A DNA stretch of 45,623 nt from Archaeoglobaceae archaeon (GTDB lineage: Archaea > Halobacteriota > Archaeoglobi > Archaeoglobales > Archaeoglobaceae): NCBI GenBank assembly GCA_030153385.1, contig JASKJN010000005.1, forward strand, positions 1 to 45,623, given 5' to 3'. A program made the position numbers and the translations under genes. Below the pieces are notes generated by a model, which was given only the letters and a program-made list of their open reading frames with translations, had not been told where the DNA came from and ran no database searches. Of this stretch, positions 27,147-35,088 are shown piece after piece; the stretch's first letter is position 1, and each line of letters opens with the position of its first letter.

Positions 27147-27479
27147 TTATCTAAATAACTTCCTTTGTAGTGCATCTATTCTTTCGCCCAACTCTCTTAT
27201 ATCGGGTCTTATAGTCCTCGAGATTCTGCTTTCAAGCTCGTCTGAGCTTATGGCTATCGTCCTTTTTACGTTCTGGAATTCTTCTGTCATTTCTCTCATT
27301 CTCATTTCCACGCTGATCAACAGCATCGCCAAGCTTGTCATGAGCAGAGCGGCAAGAAAAACGAGTATTGGTTCAAATCTATTATACATCGAGAGCCATT
27401 CGTAGACGAGAGCAGCTGCGGAGAAAACCATTACAATCGAGAGAATGACCTCTCTGAGCATCTCCCTCCAGCCAAGCAT
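27147..27479 (-). CDS. Small membrane protein with C-terminal coiled coil
   Basis: 110 residues; no family recognised. Two hydrophobic helices (about residues 10-30 and 36-57; ILSIVMVFSAAALVYEWL and PILVFLAALLMTSLAMLLI) are followed by a charged heptad-like segment (MRMREMTEEFQNVKRTIA...RIDALQRKL), suggesting a membrane hairpin with a cytoplasmic coiled coil that may oligomerise. The ORF is intact with normal codon use and lies upstream of aIF1A in the same direction. Confidence 0.65.
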   Translation of the reverse strand: MLGWREMLREVILSIVMVFSAAALVYEWLSMYNRFEPILVFLAALLMTSLAMLLISVEMRMREMTEEFQNVKRTIAISSDELESRISRTIRPDIRELGERIDALQRKLFR

Positions 27480-27556
27480 GTATTTATTTAAACTCTATGA
27501 CTATTTATACTTTTTTATTAATCAGAACGTTCGACAAAATCTTTGATTTGAGGAAA

Positions 27557-27568
27557 AAGATTTATTAG
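27557..27568 (+). promoter_or_regulatory. TATA-like box of hef
   Basis: AAGATTTATTAG centred about 25 bp before GTG 27588 but only about 10 bp before ATG 27573. This decides the hef start in favour of the GTG. Confidence 0.5.
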
Positions 27569-27587
27569 GCAAATGCAACGAGGAGTT

Positions 27588-29816
27588 GTGGAGTTCGTAG
27601 TTCATCCATTGATTAAAGAGGGGGCTCTTGAGAGGAGATTGTACCAGATCGCGATTGCAACAAGCGCTCTAATAAAAAATACGCTCGTAATACTCCCTAC
27701 AGGGCTTGGAAAGACCTCTATTGCTGTCCTTGTCATTGCTTCAAGACTTTTGAACGAAAAAGGAAGAGCGCTTTTCCTAGCTCCAACAAGACCGCTCGTG
27801 GAACAGCACGCCAATTTCTTAAAGCAGACCCTTAAGATAGGAGAGGATGAAATAGTTGCAATGAGCGGTGAAGATGAACCAGAAAAAAGGTCAAAGCTTT
27901 GGGAGAAAGCCAAAGTTATCGTTGCAACTCCTCAAGTTGTTGAAAATGACATAATTGCGGGCAGAGTCGGTATTGATGATGTCGTGATCACGGTCTTTGA
28001 TGAAGCCCATAGAGCGGTCGGAAACTACAGCTACGTTTTCATCGCAGAGGAATACATGAAGAGGGCAGAAAAGCCTTTGATCTTGGCTCTAACCGCTTCC
28101 CCGGGTAGCGACCCTGAGAGAATCATGGAGGTAATCAAAAATTTGCACATAGAGTCAATAGAGCTCAGGACGGAATTTGACGATGATGTGCGCCCATATG
28201 TAAGCGAGAAAGAGATAGAATGGATCAAGGTCGAGGTTCCGAAGGAGATAATGTTGCTGAAGGAGAAAATAGAGGCAAGCCTAAAGATCAGAATTAAAAA
28301 GATGAAAGAGCTCGGCATAGAGATCGCTGAGAAGACTACAAAGAGAGAACTTTTGGAGCTTCAAGAAATCATACAGAGCGAACTTTCAAAAGAACAAAGG
28401 CCTGAGCTTTTCGAGGCGAGCTCAATTCTTGCTGAGATCCTCAAGCTCTCACATGCTGTGGAACTGATCGAGACGCAGAGTGTTGAGAGCTTTAAGAGTT
28501 ATCTGACCAAGATCTTGAAAGAGAGTTCTTCAAGAGGGGGTAGTAAGGCTTCAAAGAGCATTGCGAGCGATCCAGGCTTCAGAGACGCCCTGCTCCTTGC
28601 AATGAGACTTAACATAGAACATCCAAAAATCGAGAAACTGAAGGAGATCATCAAGGAGCAGTTAAGGGAAAAAGAGGACTCAAGGATAATCGTTTTTACA
28701 AATTATCGGGATTCTGCAGACTTTCTCGTGTCCGAGATCTCGAAGATCGCTCCAGCTGTAAAGTTCATAGGTCAGGCGGATAGAGAGAACGAGAAGGGGA
28801 TGAAGCAGAGAGAGCAAATCGAGGTTCTGCAGAAGTTTCGGGAGGGGGTATACAAGGTTCTAGTAGCAACCTCTGTAGGGGAGGAGGGGCTCGATATTCC
28901 AGCGACAGACCTCGTCGTATTCTACGAGGCTATACCTTCGGAAATAAGAGCTATACAGCGTAAAGGGAGAACTGGAAGAGGGAGAAAGGGAAGAATAGTC
29001 GTTCTAATGGCAAAAGGAACGAGAGATGAGGTCTACTACTACACCAGTTTAAGAAAAGAGAGAGCGATGTTCGAAAAACTGAGAGAGATCAAGTCCATGC
29101 TCGAAAAGAGAGAGCTAAAAGGGCAGATTACTCTGAGCGAATTCGAAAAAACGGGGATTAGGATCATAGTCGATTCGAGGGAGATGCGCTCGGAAGTTGT
29201 TAAACTTCTAAGAGAGCTTGGTGCAAATATTGAGGTTAAAAATTTAGAAATAGCAGATTATGTTCTAAGTGACAGGGTTGCGGTTGAGAGAAAAACCGTT
29301 GACGACTTTGTAGACAGCCTGATCTCGGACAGACTTTTTACACAGCTAATTAAACTTAAGAATTACTCAAGGCCGATAATAGTTCTTGAAGGGGAAAACA
29401 TATATCGCAGAGCAGTGCATCCAAACGCGATAAGAGGGGCGATCGCGACAATCGTTACAGACTTCGGAATACCCATGATCTTCACCAAAGATGAAAAAGA
29501 GACTGCAGAGTTTATCTTCGCAATTGCAAGGAGAGAGCAAGAAGAGAGAAGACGGGAAGTCGTTGAACACTATGGAAAGACAAAAAGAACTCTTAAAGAG
29601 GAGCAGGAATATGTTGTTTCAGCCCTTTCGGGTGTTGGAAGCGTTATTGCGAAGAACTTGCTCGAACACTTCCAGACAATAGAGAGAATAGCCACAGCCA
29701 GTGAAAAGGAACTCATGGAAGTCCCAAAAGTAGGGGAAAAGACTGCCAAGAGAATAAGGCTGTTGATGACTACCCCCTACAGTGAGGCAGACAAATTCGA
29801 GATAGAAAATTTTTAA
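27588..29816 (+). CDS. hef: Hef helicase/nuclease (FANCM/XPF family)
   Basis: 742 residues. The SF2 helicase has Walker A LPTGLGKTSIA, the DEAH box VFDEAHRAVG, TASPGSD, and motif VI QRKGRTGRGRKG. It is followed by an XPF-type nuclease (VDSREMRSEVVKLL, the VERKTVDDFVDSL catalytic motif) and two C-terminal HhH repeats (LSGVGSVIAKNLLEHF, VPKVGEKTAKRI). Archaeal Hef processes stalled forks and branched DNA, working with PCNA or RPA. The intact ERK-D motif indicates an active nuclease. The GTG start is favoured by promoter spacing and by the family-like VEFVVHPLI N-terminus. Confidence 0.95.
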   Translation: MEFVVHPLIKEGALERRLYQIAIATSALIKNTLVILPTGLGKTSIAVLVIASRLLNEKGRALFLAPTRPLVEQHANFLKQTLKIGEDEIVAMSGEDEPEKRSKLWEKAKVIVATPQVVENDIIAGRVGIDDVVITVFDEAHRAVGNYSYVFIAEEYMKRAEKPLILALTASPGSDPERIMEVIKNLHIESIELRTEFDDDVRPYVSEKEIEWIKVEVPKEIMLLKEKIEASLKIRIKKMKELGIEIAEKTTKRELLELQEIIQSELSKEQRPELFEASSILAEILKLSHAVELIETQSVESFKSYLTKILKESSSRGGSKASKSIASDPGFRDALLLAMRLNIEHPKIEKLKEIIKEQLREKEDSRIIVFTNYRDSADFLVSEISKIAPAVKFIGQADRENEKGMKQREQIEVLQKFREGVYKVLVATSVGEEGLDIPATDLVVFYEAIPSEIRAIQRKGRTGRGRKGRIVVLMAKGTRDEVYYYTSLRKERAMFEKLREIKSMLEKRELKGQITLSEFEKTGIRIIVDSREMRSEVVKLLRELGANIEVKNLEIADYVLSDRVAVERKTVDDFVDSLISDRLFTQLIKLKNYSRPIIVLEGENIYRRAVHPNAIRGAIATIVTDFGIPMIFTKDEKETAEFIFAIARREQEERRREVVEHYGKTKRTLKEEQEYVVSALSGVGSVIAKNLLEHFQTIERIATASEKELMEVPKVGEKTAKRIRLLMTTPYSEADKFEIENF

Positions 29817-29842
29817 ATCTGAAAGCGCTTATATTCCAAAAA

Positions 29843-29915
29843 GCCACGGTAGCTCAGCTGGAAGAGCGCTTGCTTGGTAAGCAAGCGGTCGCGGGTTCAA
29901 ATCCCGCCCGTGGCT
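29843..29915 (+). tRNA. tRNA-Thr (GGT anticodon)
   Basis: Full cloverleaf, 73 nt: acceptor GCCACGG/CCGTGGC, D-arm GCTC/GAGC, anticodon stem CTTGC/GCAAG with loop TTGGTAA, five-base variable loop, T-arm GCGGG/CCCGC with TTCAAAT, and discriminator T, as usual for archaeal tRNA-Thr. CCA is not encoded. A TTATATT box lies about 15-20 bp upstream. No second copy of its 3' half is present in the window, so it is not marked as an integration site here. Confidence 0.97.
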
Positions 29916-30240
29916 TTCTGTTTTTCCTATTAAAATATAAGCCTGCTGGATTTGGGATTTTTAGGCTTTTATGAGCTTTTCTATGAATTTTGAGATGTTA
30001 GAAACGTTGTTTTTGAGCCAGTCATGAGCCTCTTTAGAAATCCTTACGTGCAAGTCCTTTCTGGTGGCTTCTTTTGGATTTTGGGGCTTTTTAACGGATT
30101 CAGATTTTGTTCCAGTTTGTTACATATACAACCTCTATTTAAATTTTAAATTATTGCTTATATTTGTTAAATTTCTTGAAAGAGAGGAAAAAGTTTATTA
30201 GTCAGTTAATGATAATAATAGTAATTGAGGTGATGAGATA
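29916..30240. other. Intergenic region between tRNA-Thr and the membrane protein gene
   Basis: Apart from the broken ribbon-helix-helix-like gene, the stretch is AT-rich and non-coding. It holds a TATA-like AAGTTTATTA at 30191-30200 and the GAGGTGAT ribosome site at 30227-30234 for the gene starting at 30241. Confidence 0.6.
29961..30125 (-). pseudogene. Small ribbon-helix-helix-like gene with a stop at codon 2
   Basis: On the minus strand an ATG at 30125, preceded by a GAGGTTG ribosome site and an ATTTAAATA box, is followed at once by TAA. The same frame then stays open for 52 codons. It contains DLHVRISKEAHDWLKNN and VSNISKFIEKLIKA, the strand-helix-helix pattern of CopG/Arc-type DNA-binding or antitoxin proteins. 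There is no other ATG or GTG in frame; a TTG in the middle would leave about 30 residues. Either a recent null allele or a sequencing error. Confidence 0.5.
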
Positions 30241-30675
30241 ATGCTCGCATTGCTGGCGCTACTACCGTCCCTAATGGCGACTATGCTTGGAGTGGTGTCG
30301 CTGATACTTTCCACTGGATTAGTAGGGTTATCTGTAGCTTTGGGAGCTTTACAGGTGTTCGCAACGCTATTCGTAGCTGGAAGTGGCATGGTACTTTGTG
30401 CTATGCAAGTATTTACGACGCTGGTCTCTGTTGGTAGCTCTTTAATAACTGTGCTGTCGTTACTCGATGGAACCCACTTTGGTGAATCTATTTCCGAAAA
30501 GCTGTACAACAACTCCACAAACTTAATTGCAGAAGTAAACAGTGTAACAAAGAACTCCGAAGAAGTCGCATTTACTGCTAAAGAGAATGCTGCACGCTTA
30601 GGAAGACTTCTGCTGCAACTGACGCAAATTTCGGTAAGTCAGAGGATTGACCAAATATTTTCTGATTTTTGTTGA
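30241..30675 (+). CDS. Hydrophobic membrane protein of unknown family
   Basis: 144 residues. The first about 75 are almost entirely hydrophobic (three to four possible membrane helices) and contain an internal duplication: ALQVFATLFVAGSGMVLC followed by AMQVFTTLVSVGSSLITV. A soluble, Asn/Ser-rich helical tail follows (SISEKLYNNSTNLIAEVN). I recognise no family. A full GAGGTGAT ribosome site six bases before ATG 30241 and a TATA-like box make it a convincing gene. Its codon use is less purine-rich than the housekeeping genes, suggesting an accessory origin. Confidence 0.6.
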   Translation: MLALLALLPSLMATMLGVVSLILSTGLVGLSVALGALQVFATLFVAGSGMVLCAMQVFTTLVSVGSSLITVLSLLDGTHFGESISEKLYNNSTNLIAEVNSVTKNSEEVAFTAKENAARLGRLLLQLTQISVSQRIDQIFSDFC

Positions 30676-31090
30676 AAATTGTGATATACTAGAAGCATTA
30701 TTTCTACTGCTTGCCTTTGCCTCCTCAATTTTATATCTCAATCTCTTCCTCTTCCCATGTTTTGATGATGTTTTGTTCTTTCAGAATGTATTTTCTCAGC
30801 TCTTAATGTGAACTAAGATAACCGAATTCTTAATGACCTATCGCTGTTTTAATCCACGTTTATTGCAATTGGGACAGTTTACGGGAAGGAGCATAATTTT
30901 AGAGATTATCCCAGAAGTCTAGGATAAGGGTTTGAAAATATGCAAAGTCGGAAGAAAAAAGAACTAAGGAAAAGGGGAACTATATTAAACATCCAAAGCT
31001 CAAAATCAAAAAATTAAAAATACCTGGTTGGATCGATCTCCTCGATGACTCTCGCCAAACATTAAAGAAGCGTAAAATGGAGTTGAGAAA
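30676..31090. other. Non-coding stretch with gene debris
   Basis: No intact gene. On the minus strand, ATG 30894 opens a frame starting VNCPNCNKRGLKQR, a zinc-ribbon-like start that hits TAG at 30838-30840. Beyond it other frames give short protein-like pieces (ELRKYILKEQNIIKTW). Near 31020-31055 the minus strand ends another piece, ARVIEEIDPTRYF then stop. A 6-bp inverted repeat TTATCC/GGATAA lies at 30906-30927. These look like remnants of decayed small genes. Confidence 0.4.
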
Positions 31091-31747
31091 ATGATTGAGC
31101 TTTTGCTGGTAATACTGACAACAGCCTTGATCTACTTATTTTTGAAATACTCCAAGCTAAGTGGGGAAATTGAAACCCGTGCAATGGAAAAATTTGAAGA
31201 GTGGAAGAAAAGTGAGCTGGAAAGATATGTACAGGCGCTAAAAGGCCAGATTGAAGCTAGTGCAGTAGAAAAACTTGAAAAATGGAAGGAAACTGAATTA
31301 AAGAAGAACTTGCAGATTTTATTTGAACAATGGAGGGCAAAAGAAGAGAAAAGAATTAGAGAAGAAGCTATTAAGAAAAGCGAAGCGGTTATCAGAGGAA
31401 AGGTGACAGAACATTTAATTCCTTTTTTACCAGGGTTCAAGTATAACCCAAAGGATGCCAGATTTATAGGGACTCCGGTAGACTTTATAATCTTTGATGG
31501 ACTGGATGAAGGCAATATAAGGAAAATTGTGTTCGTTGAAATAAAAACGGGAAAGAACGCACGTTTGTCTGAAAGAGAGAGATTGATTAAAAAATGTGTT
31601 GAGGATAAAAATGTGGAATATGAAATAATCCACAAAAATGAGGTAGAGCATAAGCATTCTGTGATCGATGCTGCAGAAAAAGGTCTAACCTCTGAGGCTT
31701 TTGAAAAGACCGCAAAAGCTCCGCGCATCTCATCGATAAAAATATAA
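31091..31747 (+). CDS. Membrane-anchored Holliday-junction-resolvase-like endonuclease
   Basis: 218 residues. One N-terminal membrane helix ([17 protein letters not shown]), then a long charged coiled coil with two similar units ([39 protein letters not shown]), then a nuclease domain with [11 protein letters not shown] and [14 protein letters not shown]. The latter fit the PD...(E/D)xK catalytic pattern of the archaeal family distantly related to Holliday junction resolvases. The anchor suggests DNA cleavage near the membrane, for example of incoming DNA, but this is inference. Confidence 0.78.
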   Translation: MIELLLVILTTALIYLFLKYSKLSGEIETRAMEKFEEWKKSELERYVQALKGQIEASAVEKLEKWKETELKKNLQILFEQWRAKEEKRIREEAIKKSEAVIRGKVTEHLIPFLPGFKYNPKDARFIGTPVDFIIFDGLDEGNIRKIVFVEIKTGKNARLSERERLIKKCVEDKNVEYEIIHKNEVEHKHSVIDAAEKGLTSEAFEKTAKAPRISSIKI

Positions 31748-31769
31748 TCCTTTCCCGAAAAATCTCTCT

Positions 31770-32168
31770 GTGAAAGTGAAAGACGCTCCGAAAACCGCAA
31801 CCTCCCTCATAGTGAGATCTACTGCTACAGCCAGAGTTTCTCAATCGAAGAATCCAATGCTGGAGCTTATGAGAAGGATCTTCAGAAAAGAAGAGGTTGC
31901 GATGAAGGCTATAAAGTTCCTAAATCTTGTTGAAGAGAGGCAAAAGATGGGTAAACCCTTGAGAGTTGAGGAGTGGGAGAAGATCCTTGAAGAACTTAAA
32001 ATGGTCCGTTCCTCCTTTTACTCAATGAGAAACAAGCTGATTGGTGCGGGGATGATCTCAATCCGAGACGGAGAATACACTCTATCAGGGGCCTTCAGCA
32101 AAGATCTCGTAGACATGGCGAGGTGGTGGTGGGTAGCGGTGCTTGGCTACGATCCCGAGAGTCTTTAA
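31770..32168 (+). CDS. Hypothetical protein, predicted winged helix
   Basis: 132 residues, GTG start at 31770 about 25 bp after an AAATATAAT box. The N-terminal 30 residues are Ser/Thr/Ala-rich and probably disordered. The rest is helical and ends in a winged-helix-like stretch ([31 protein letters not shown]), suggesting DNA binding. No family recognised. It lies directly after the nuclease gene and its stop overlaps the convergent helical-repeat gene by 4 bp. Confidence 0.6.
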   Translation: MKVKDAPKTATSLIVRSTATARVSQSKNPMLELMRRIFRKEEVAMKAIKFLNLVEERQKMGKPLRVEEWEKILEELKMVRSSFYSMRNKLIGAGMISIRDGEYTLSGAFSKDLVDMARWWWVAVLGYDPESL

Positions 32169-33034
32169 ACTTTTGATTCCTTCAATTTCCTTATCCTTCT
32201 CTCTATCTCCTCTAATAAAACACTATCGCCCGCAGCGAGGATCCTGGCTTCTTCAAGCTTCTCTAAATCTTTACTTTCTTCCCCCCACTCCAATAAAAGC
32301 CTCAGAAGTTTTCTCTCTATACCCGGTTGATTTTTGAGCGACGAATAGATCTCGTAAGCCTTTGGATAGTTTCCAATGCTCTCATAGATCTCTGCCATCG
32401 CAATTCTTGCAGGGACTAAGTCTTTCAACCTAAGCGCTTCTTCGATCTTTCTCAGACCAGCCTCAGGATCGCTCACAGAGATCGTTTTTCCCCATTCAAG
32501 CAGGATATGAGCCTTCACAGTTACAACTTCCTCATTTTTTGGAAGAAGATCCAAGATCTTTATCGCTCTCGCAAAATCCTTAGATTCCGAGACTTCAAGC
32601 GCATGGAATAGCAATCTTTTTATATAATTGTTGAATCCAAACTCCTTGAAGGATGTCACAAGCTTTGCAGTGGTTTCGAATTTTCCAAGAGCTAGTCTTT
32701 TTTCTATGGCCTCTTTAAGCAGTGAAAATACGTTCTGAATTGCTCTCCTCTCTTTAAACTCATTTAAGTAGTTTATTCCAACAAAGAAGACGTTCAAACA
32801 TTTCTCCTCATCCTCTCCATCCAAATAGCATGATATTCTTTCAGCAAGTTTTGTTGCGAATAGAACTGCTAGGTAGTTATCTCTGATTAGTATGAGATAT
32901 TTCTCAGCCTTTTCGGGTTCTTCAAATATTTTCTTCAGAATTTGAACCACTGTTTGGTCCTTTGAGAGCATTTTCAGAACTTTTTGATCCTCCTCATCCA
33001 AAAATTTGCTCAACGTCTCAACAATCTCTTCCAT
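32165..33034 (-). CDS. TPR-like helical-repeat protein
   Basis: 289 residues, all helical. The C-terminal half shows TPR-like helix pairs ([63 protein letters not shown]). The N-terminal half resembles HEAT-like repeats without a clear consensus. Probably a protein-protein interaction scaffold; no catalytic motif. It lies 133 bp downstream of the Orc1/Cdc6 stop on the same strand, with its own TTTTATC box about 25 bp before the ATG. Confidence 0.7.
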   Translation of the reverse strand: MEEIVETLSKFLDEEDQKVLKMLSKDQTVVQILKKIFEEPEKAEKYLILIRDNYLAVLFATKLAERISCYLDGEDEEKCLNVFFVGINYLNEFKERRAIQNVFSLLKEAIEKRLALGKFETTAKLVTSFKEFGFNNYIKRLLFHALEVSESKDFARAIKILDLLPKNEEVVTVKAHILLEWGKTISVSDPEAGLRKIEEALRLKDLVPARIAMAEIYESIGNYPKAYEIYSSLKNQPGIERKLLRLLLEWGEESKDLEKLEEARILAAGDSVLLEEIERRIRKLKESKV

Positions 33035-33167
33035 GCCGAACCATAAATCCCAAAGATAAAAGGTTTTTGTTAAAGCGGAATGAATTCTGGAGGTCGAACC
33101 ATCTAAGCCTTATCGCGTTGTAAGCTGAACGACGCGAAAATCTTTCTACCTCACAAACAAGAGTATT

Positions 33168-34235
33168 TTAAAACTCTAAAGCCTTTTCCATAGCTCTGAT
33201 ATCGAACTTTCTGTAGACATACCTCGTCCTTCCTCTGCCCTTCTCACCAAAAGTGACCTCAATTAACTTCAATCTCTCGAGTTTCTCCAGAATATCGTAG
33301 AACTTCCTGTAGCTCATCTTCACCTCTCCGCTCACGAGCTCATAAAGCTCTCCAGTAGATATCTCTTCCTGAGAGTAAGCAATCCTAAGCACAGCTCTCT
33401 CATCACTGTTCAGTGCTGAAACTATTTTGGCTATAAAAGGCACAGCTTCCCCCTCATGAGCCATCTCAATTTCTTCAATTGTTATTTTATCTTTTTTCTT
33501 GCTCTCAGCGATTATCCCTGCTGACTTAAGCAAAAATATGCCGTATCTAACGTCCCCGGCTTTTTTTGTTATCTCCACTGCTCTCTCAAATGCTTCTTTG
33601 TCAATTGAATCCTCCCAGAAGCCCTTTTCAACTCTTTTTTTCAGAATCTCCCTTATCTCGTACTCGCTGTAGCTCGGATAGTAAATCTCTGTATAGTGAA
33701 AAATGCTCCCAACGAAGGGATCCAGTGAAAGCGGAAACTTGAGATCTGTAACTGCAGAGATCACACCAACCTTAACTCCAAATTCTTCTGGAGCTTTCAG
33801 GATCTCGTATAGGACATCGTTAATACAGCCTTTGTTGAGAAAGTTGAGGTCATCAAGAACAACCAACAAGGGCTTTTCGAGCTTTTCCCAGACCTTTTCC
33901 ATCAAAACCGCCTTGCTTATCCCCATGGACGGTGGCTGATGGGCGAACACGTCGTAGAAGATCTTCGAAAAGATCTTGTAAGCATCTTTGAAGCGGGGAC
34001 AGCGGATGTAGGAGTAGAGGAAGTTGAGTTCCTCCTCTGCTTTTTCAAGAATAAATCTTATGCTCGAAGTCTTCCCTGTTGACGGCGGGCCGAGGCATAG
34101 TGCATTCAGCGGAGAGAAGCCATTTTTTGCGGGCTCTATACAGTAGGCAAGCTGTCTAAGCTGGGATTCTCTGAATAGAAGCTGATCTGGGACGTAGTCG
34201 GGGTCAAAGACGTCTCTGTTTCGGAATATGCTCAT
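33168..34235 (-). CDS. cdc6: Orc1/Cdc6-family replication initiator
   Basis: 355 residues: AAA+ domain with Walker A GPPSTGKTSS near residue 50, Walker B LLVVLDDLNFL (the usual DE is DD here), sensor 1 ISAVTDL, sensor 2 in GDVRYGIFLLKSAG, and a C-terminal winged helix (STGELYELVSGEVKMSYRKFYDILEKLERLKLI). Archaeal homologues bind origins. ATG 34235 (MSIFRNRDVFDPDYVP) fits the family, with a TTTATT box about 27 bp upstream. The PolB2 unit starts 94 bp away on the other strand. Confidence 0.93.
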   Translation of the reverse strand: MSIFRNRDVFDPDYVPDQLLFRESQLRQLAYCIEPAKNGFSPLNALCLGPPSTGKTSSIRFILEKAEEELNFLYSYIRCPRFKDAYKIFSKIFYDVFAHQPPSMGISKAVLMEKVWEKLEKPLLVVLDDLNFLNKGCINDVLYEILKAPEEFGVKVGVISAVTDLKFPLSLDPFVGSIFHYTEIYYPSYSEYEIREILKKRVEKGFWEDSIDKEAFERAVEITKKAGDVRYGIFLLKSAGIIAESKKKDKITIEEIEMAHEGEAVPFIAKIVSALNSDERAVLRIAYSQEEISTGELYELVSGEVKMSYRKFYDILEKLERLKLIEVTFGEKGRGRTRYVYRKFDIRAMEKALEF

Positions 34236-34328
34236 CAACGATAATTCGTCTGCGGTGAATAAATCTTAGCTGAAGGTCACTTGCAATCGGGGGTCCAAGT
34301 TCTTATTCGCTGAGGGGTATTAAGGGAT
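34236..34328. promoter_or_regulatory. Divergent region between cdc6 and the PolB2 unit
   Basis: Holds a minus-strand TTTATT box for cdc6, and TCTTATT at 34301-34307 centred 24 bp before ATG 34329. Two G-runs, CGGGGGTCC (34288-34296) and GAGGGGTAT (34312-34320), about 24 bp apart in the same orientation, recall the GGGGT end of archaeal origin-recognition boxes. The flanking consensus is not convincingly present. Confidence 0.35.
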
Positions 34329-34835
34329 ATGATCGAGGTGCTCTCAATTGAAATCGAGGGAGGTTTTAACGTAGTCTATGCCCCAGAAGAAGTTTGCAAA
34401 ATGGCTTTGGATAATCATAGGGCGATTTCAGCCTTATACATCATCGGAAACAGCTCAAAAGTTGCCGGAAGAGTGAGAAGAAACTTAAACGTTCGAAGGG
34501 CCTTCACAGTGCACCAGCTGATCGAAATTCTTCTCGAAGCGTATGAAGAAGTCGTTTTCATTGAGCATGATCCAGTGCTGTTCGAAGACTGCGACTTTCC
34601 GACACTTGAAGACTTAATAATGCTTTTACGCCAGATTGGAATTGACAGAACAGTTTTTTACTTCTCATGTCGCAGGGACAGGGTTTTCGATTTAATCACA
34701 AAGATGGCGGACAGATATGTTTACGTTGAAAGAGAAGAAAACGGCTATTACCTTGTTGATGCGAGCTGTAACGGGCTTAGACAACTTTTCTGTCCGAAGA
34801 ATGCTCAATTAACTCTCGAAGCCTTTTCAGGGTGA
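34329..34835 (+). CDS. Degenerate RecA/RadA-like protein of the PolB2 operon
   Basis: 168 residues. The segment GFNVVYAPEEVCKMAL occupies the place of a RecA-type Walker A loop (G-x4-GKT) but keeps only the lysine; both key glycines and the threonine are lost. A Walker-B-like strand follows (EEVVFIEHDPVLFE), then a RecA-like core (LLRQIGIDRTVFYFSCR, ADRYVYVEREENGYYLVD). It is therefore probably a nucleotide-blind RecA-fold protein. It is five bases from the next gene and upstream of a degenerate polymerase, like bacterial ImuA beside ImuB/DnaE2. The family call is from pattern only. Confidence 0.62.
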   Translation: MIEVLSIEIEGGFNVVYAPEEVCKMALDNHRAISALYIIGNSSKVAGRVRRNLNVRRAFTVHQLIEILLEAYEEVVFIEHDPVLFEDCDFPTLEDLIMLLRQIGIDRTVFYFSCRRDRVFDLITKMADRYVYVEREENGYYLVDASCNGLRQLFCPKNAQLTLEAFSG

Positions 34836-34839
34836 TTTT

Positions 34840-35088
34840 ATGGGCAGAAGCATTCCAAGCGTCCGTATGGAAGTGAAAAAGATTGCAGAAAGGTGGGAGA
34901 AAACTGCAAAGGTTTTGAAAAAGGAAGAAAGGCTATACGCCGAAAAACTTGCTGAAATGGCAATGAAGCACAGCAGTGAAGCTTTTTACGCCTTTGACGA
35001 TCCTTTGGAGGCTGTTGTCTTCTCAGTCTTTATCGAGATTCTGAAGGCGATCGATGTGGATTCTGGACTGTTACTCACGAGGGAATAG
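34840..35088 (+). CDS. Small helical protein between RecA-like and PolB2 genes
   Basis: 82 residues, three or four amphipathic helices with many Lys/Glu (EVKKIAERWEKTAKVLKKEERLYAEKLAEMAM). No family or catalytic motif recognised. GGTGAT three bases before ATG 34840 overlaps the stop of the RecA-like gene, and its end overlaps the polymerase start by 35 bp. It is thus embedded in the operon and probably bridges the two partners. Confidence 0.68.
   Translation: MGRSIPSVRMEVKKIAERWEKTAKVLKKEERLYAEKLAEMAMKHSSEAFYAFDDPLEAVVFSVFIEILKAIDVDSGLLLTRE

Noticed and set aside
29843-29915. tRNA-Thr as a second integration site explaining the accessory genes at 30-32 kb
   Set aside because: No duplicate of the tRNA-Thr 3' half and no integrase gene were found downstream in the window.
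30227-30240. GTGATGA as the C box of a C/D small RNA
   Set aside because: No D box (CTGA) at the required spacing; the sequence is explained as the GAGGTGAT ribosome site of the gene at 30241.
31132-31800. A 222-codon minus-strand open frame opposite the membrane-anchored nuclease
   Set aside because: Its composition (Ser/Phe/Leu-rich) is that of an antisense shadow, while the plus strand shows a membrane anchor, coiled coil and catalytic motifs.
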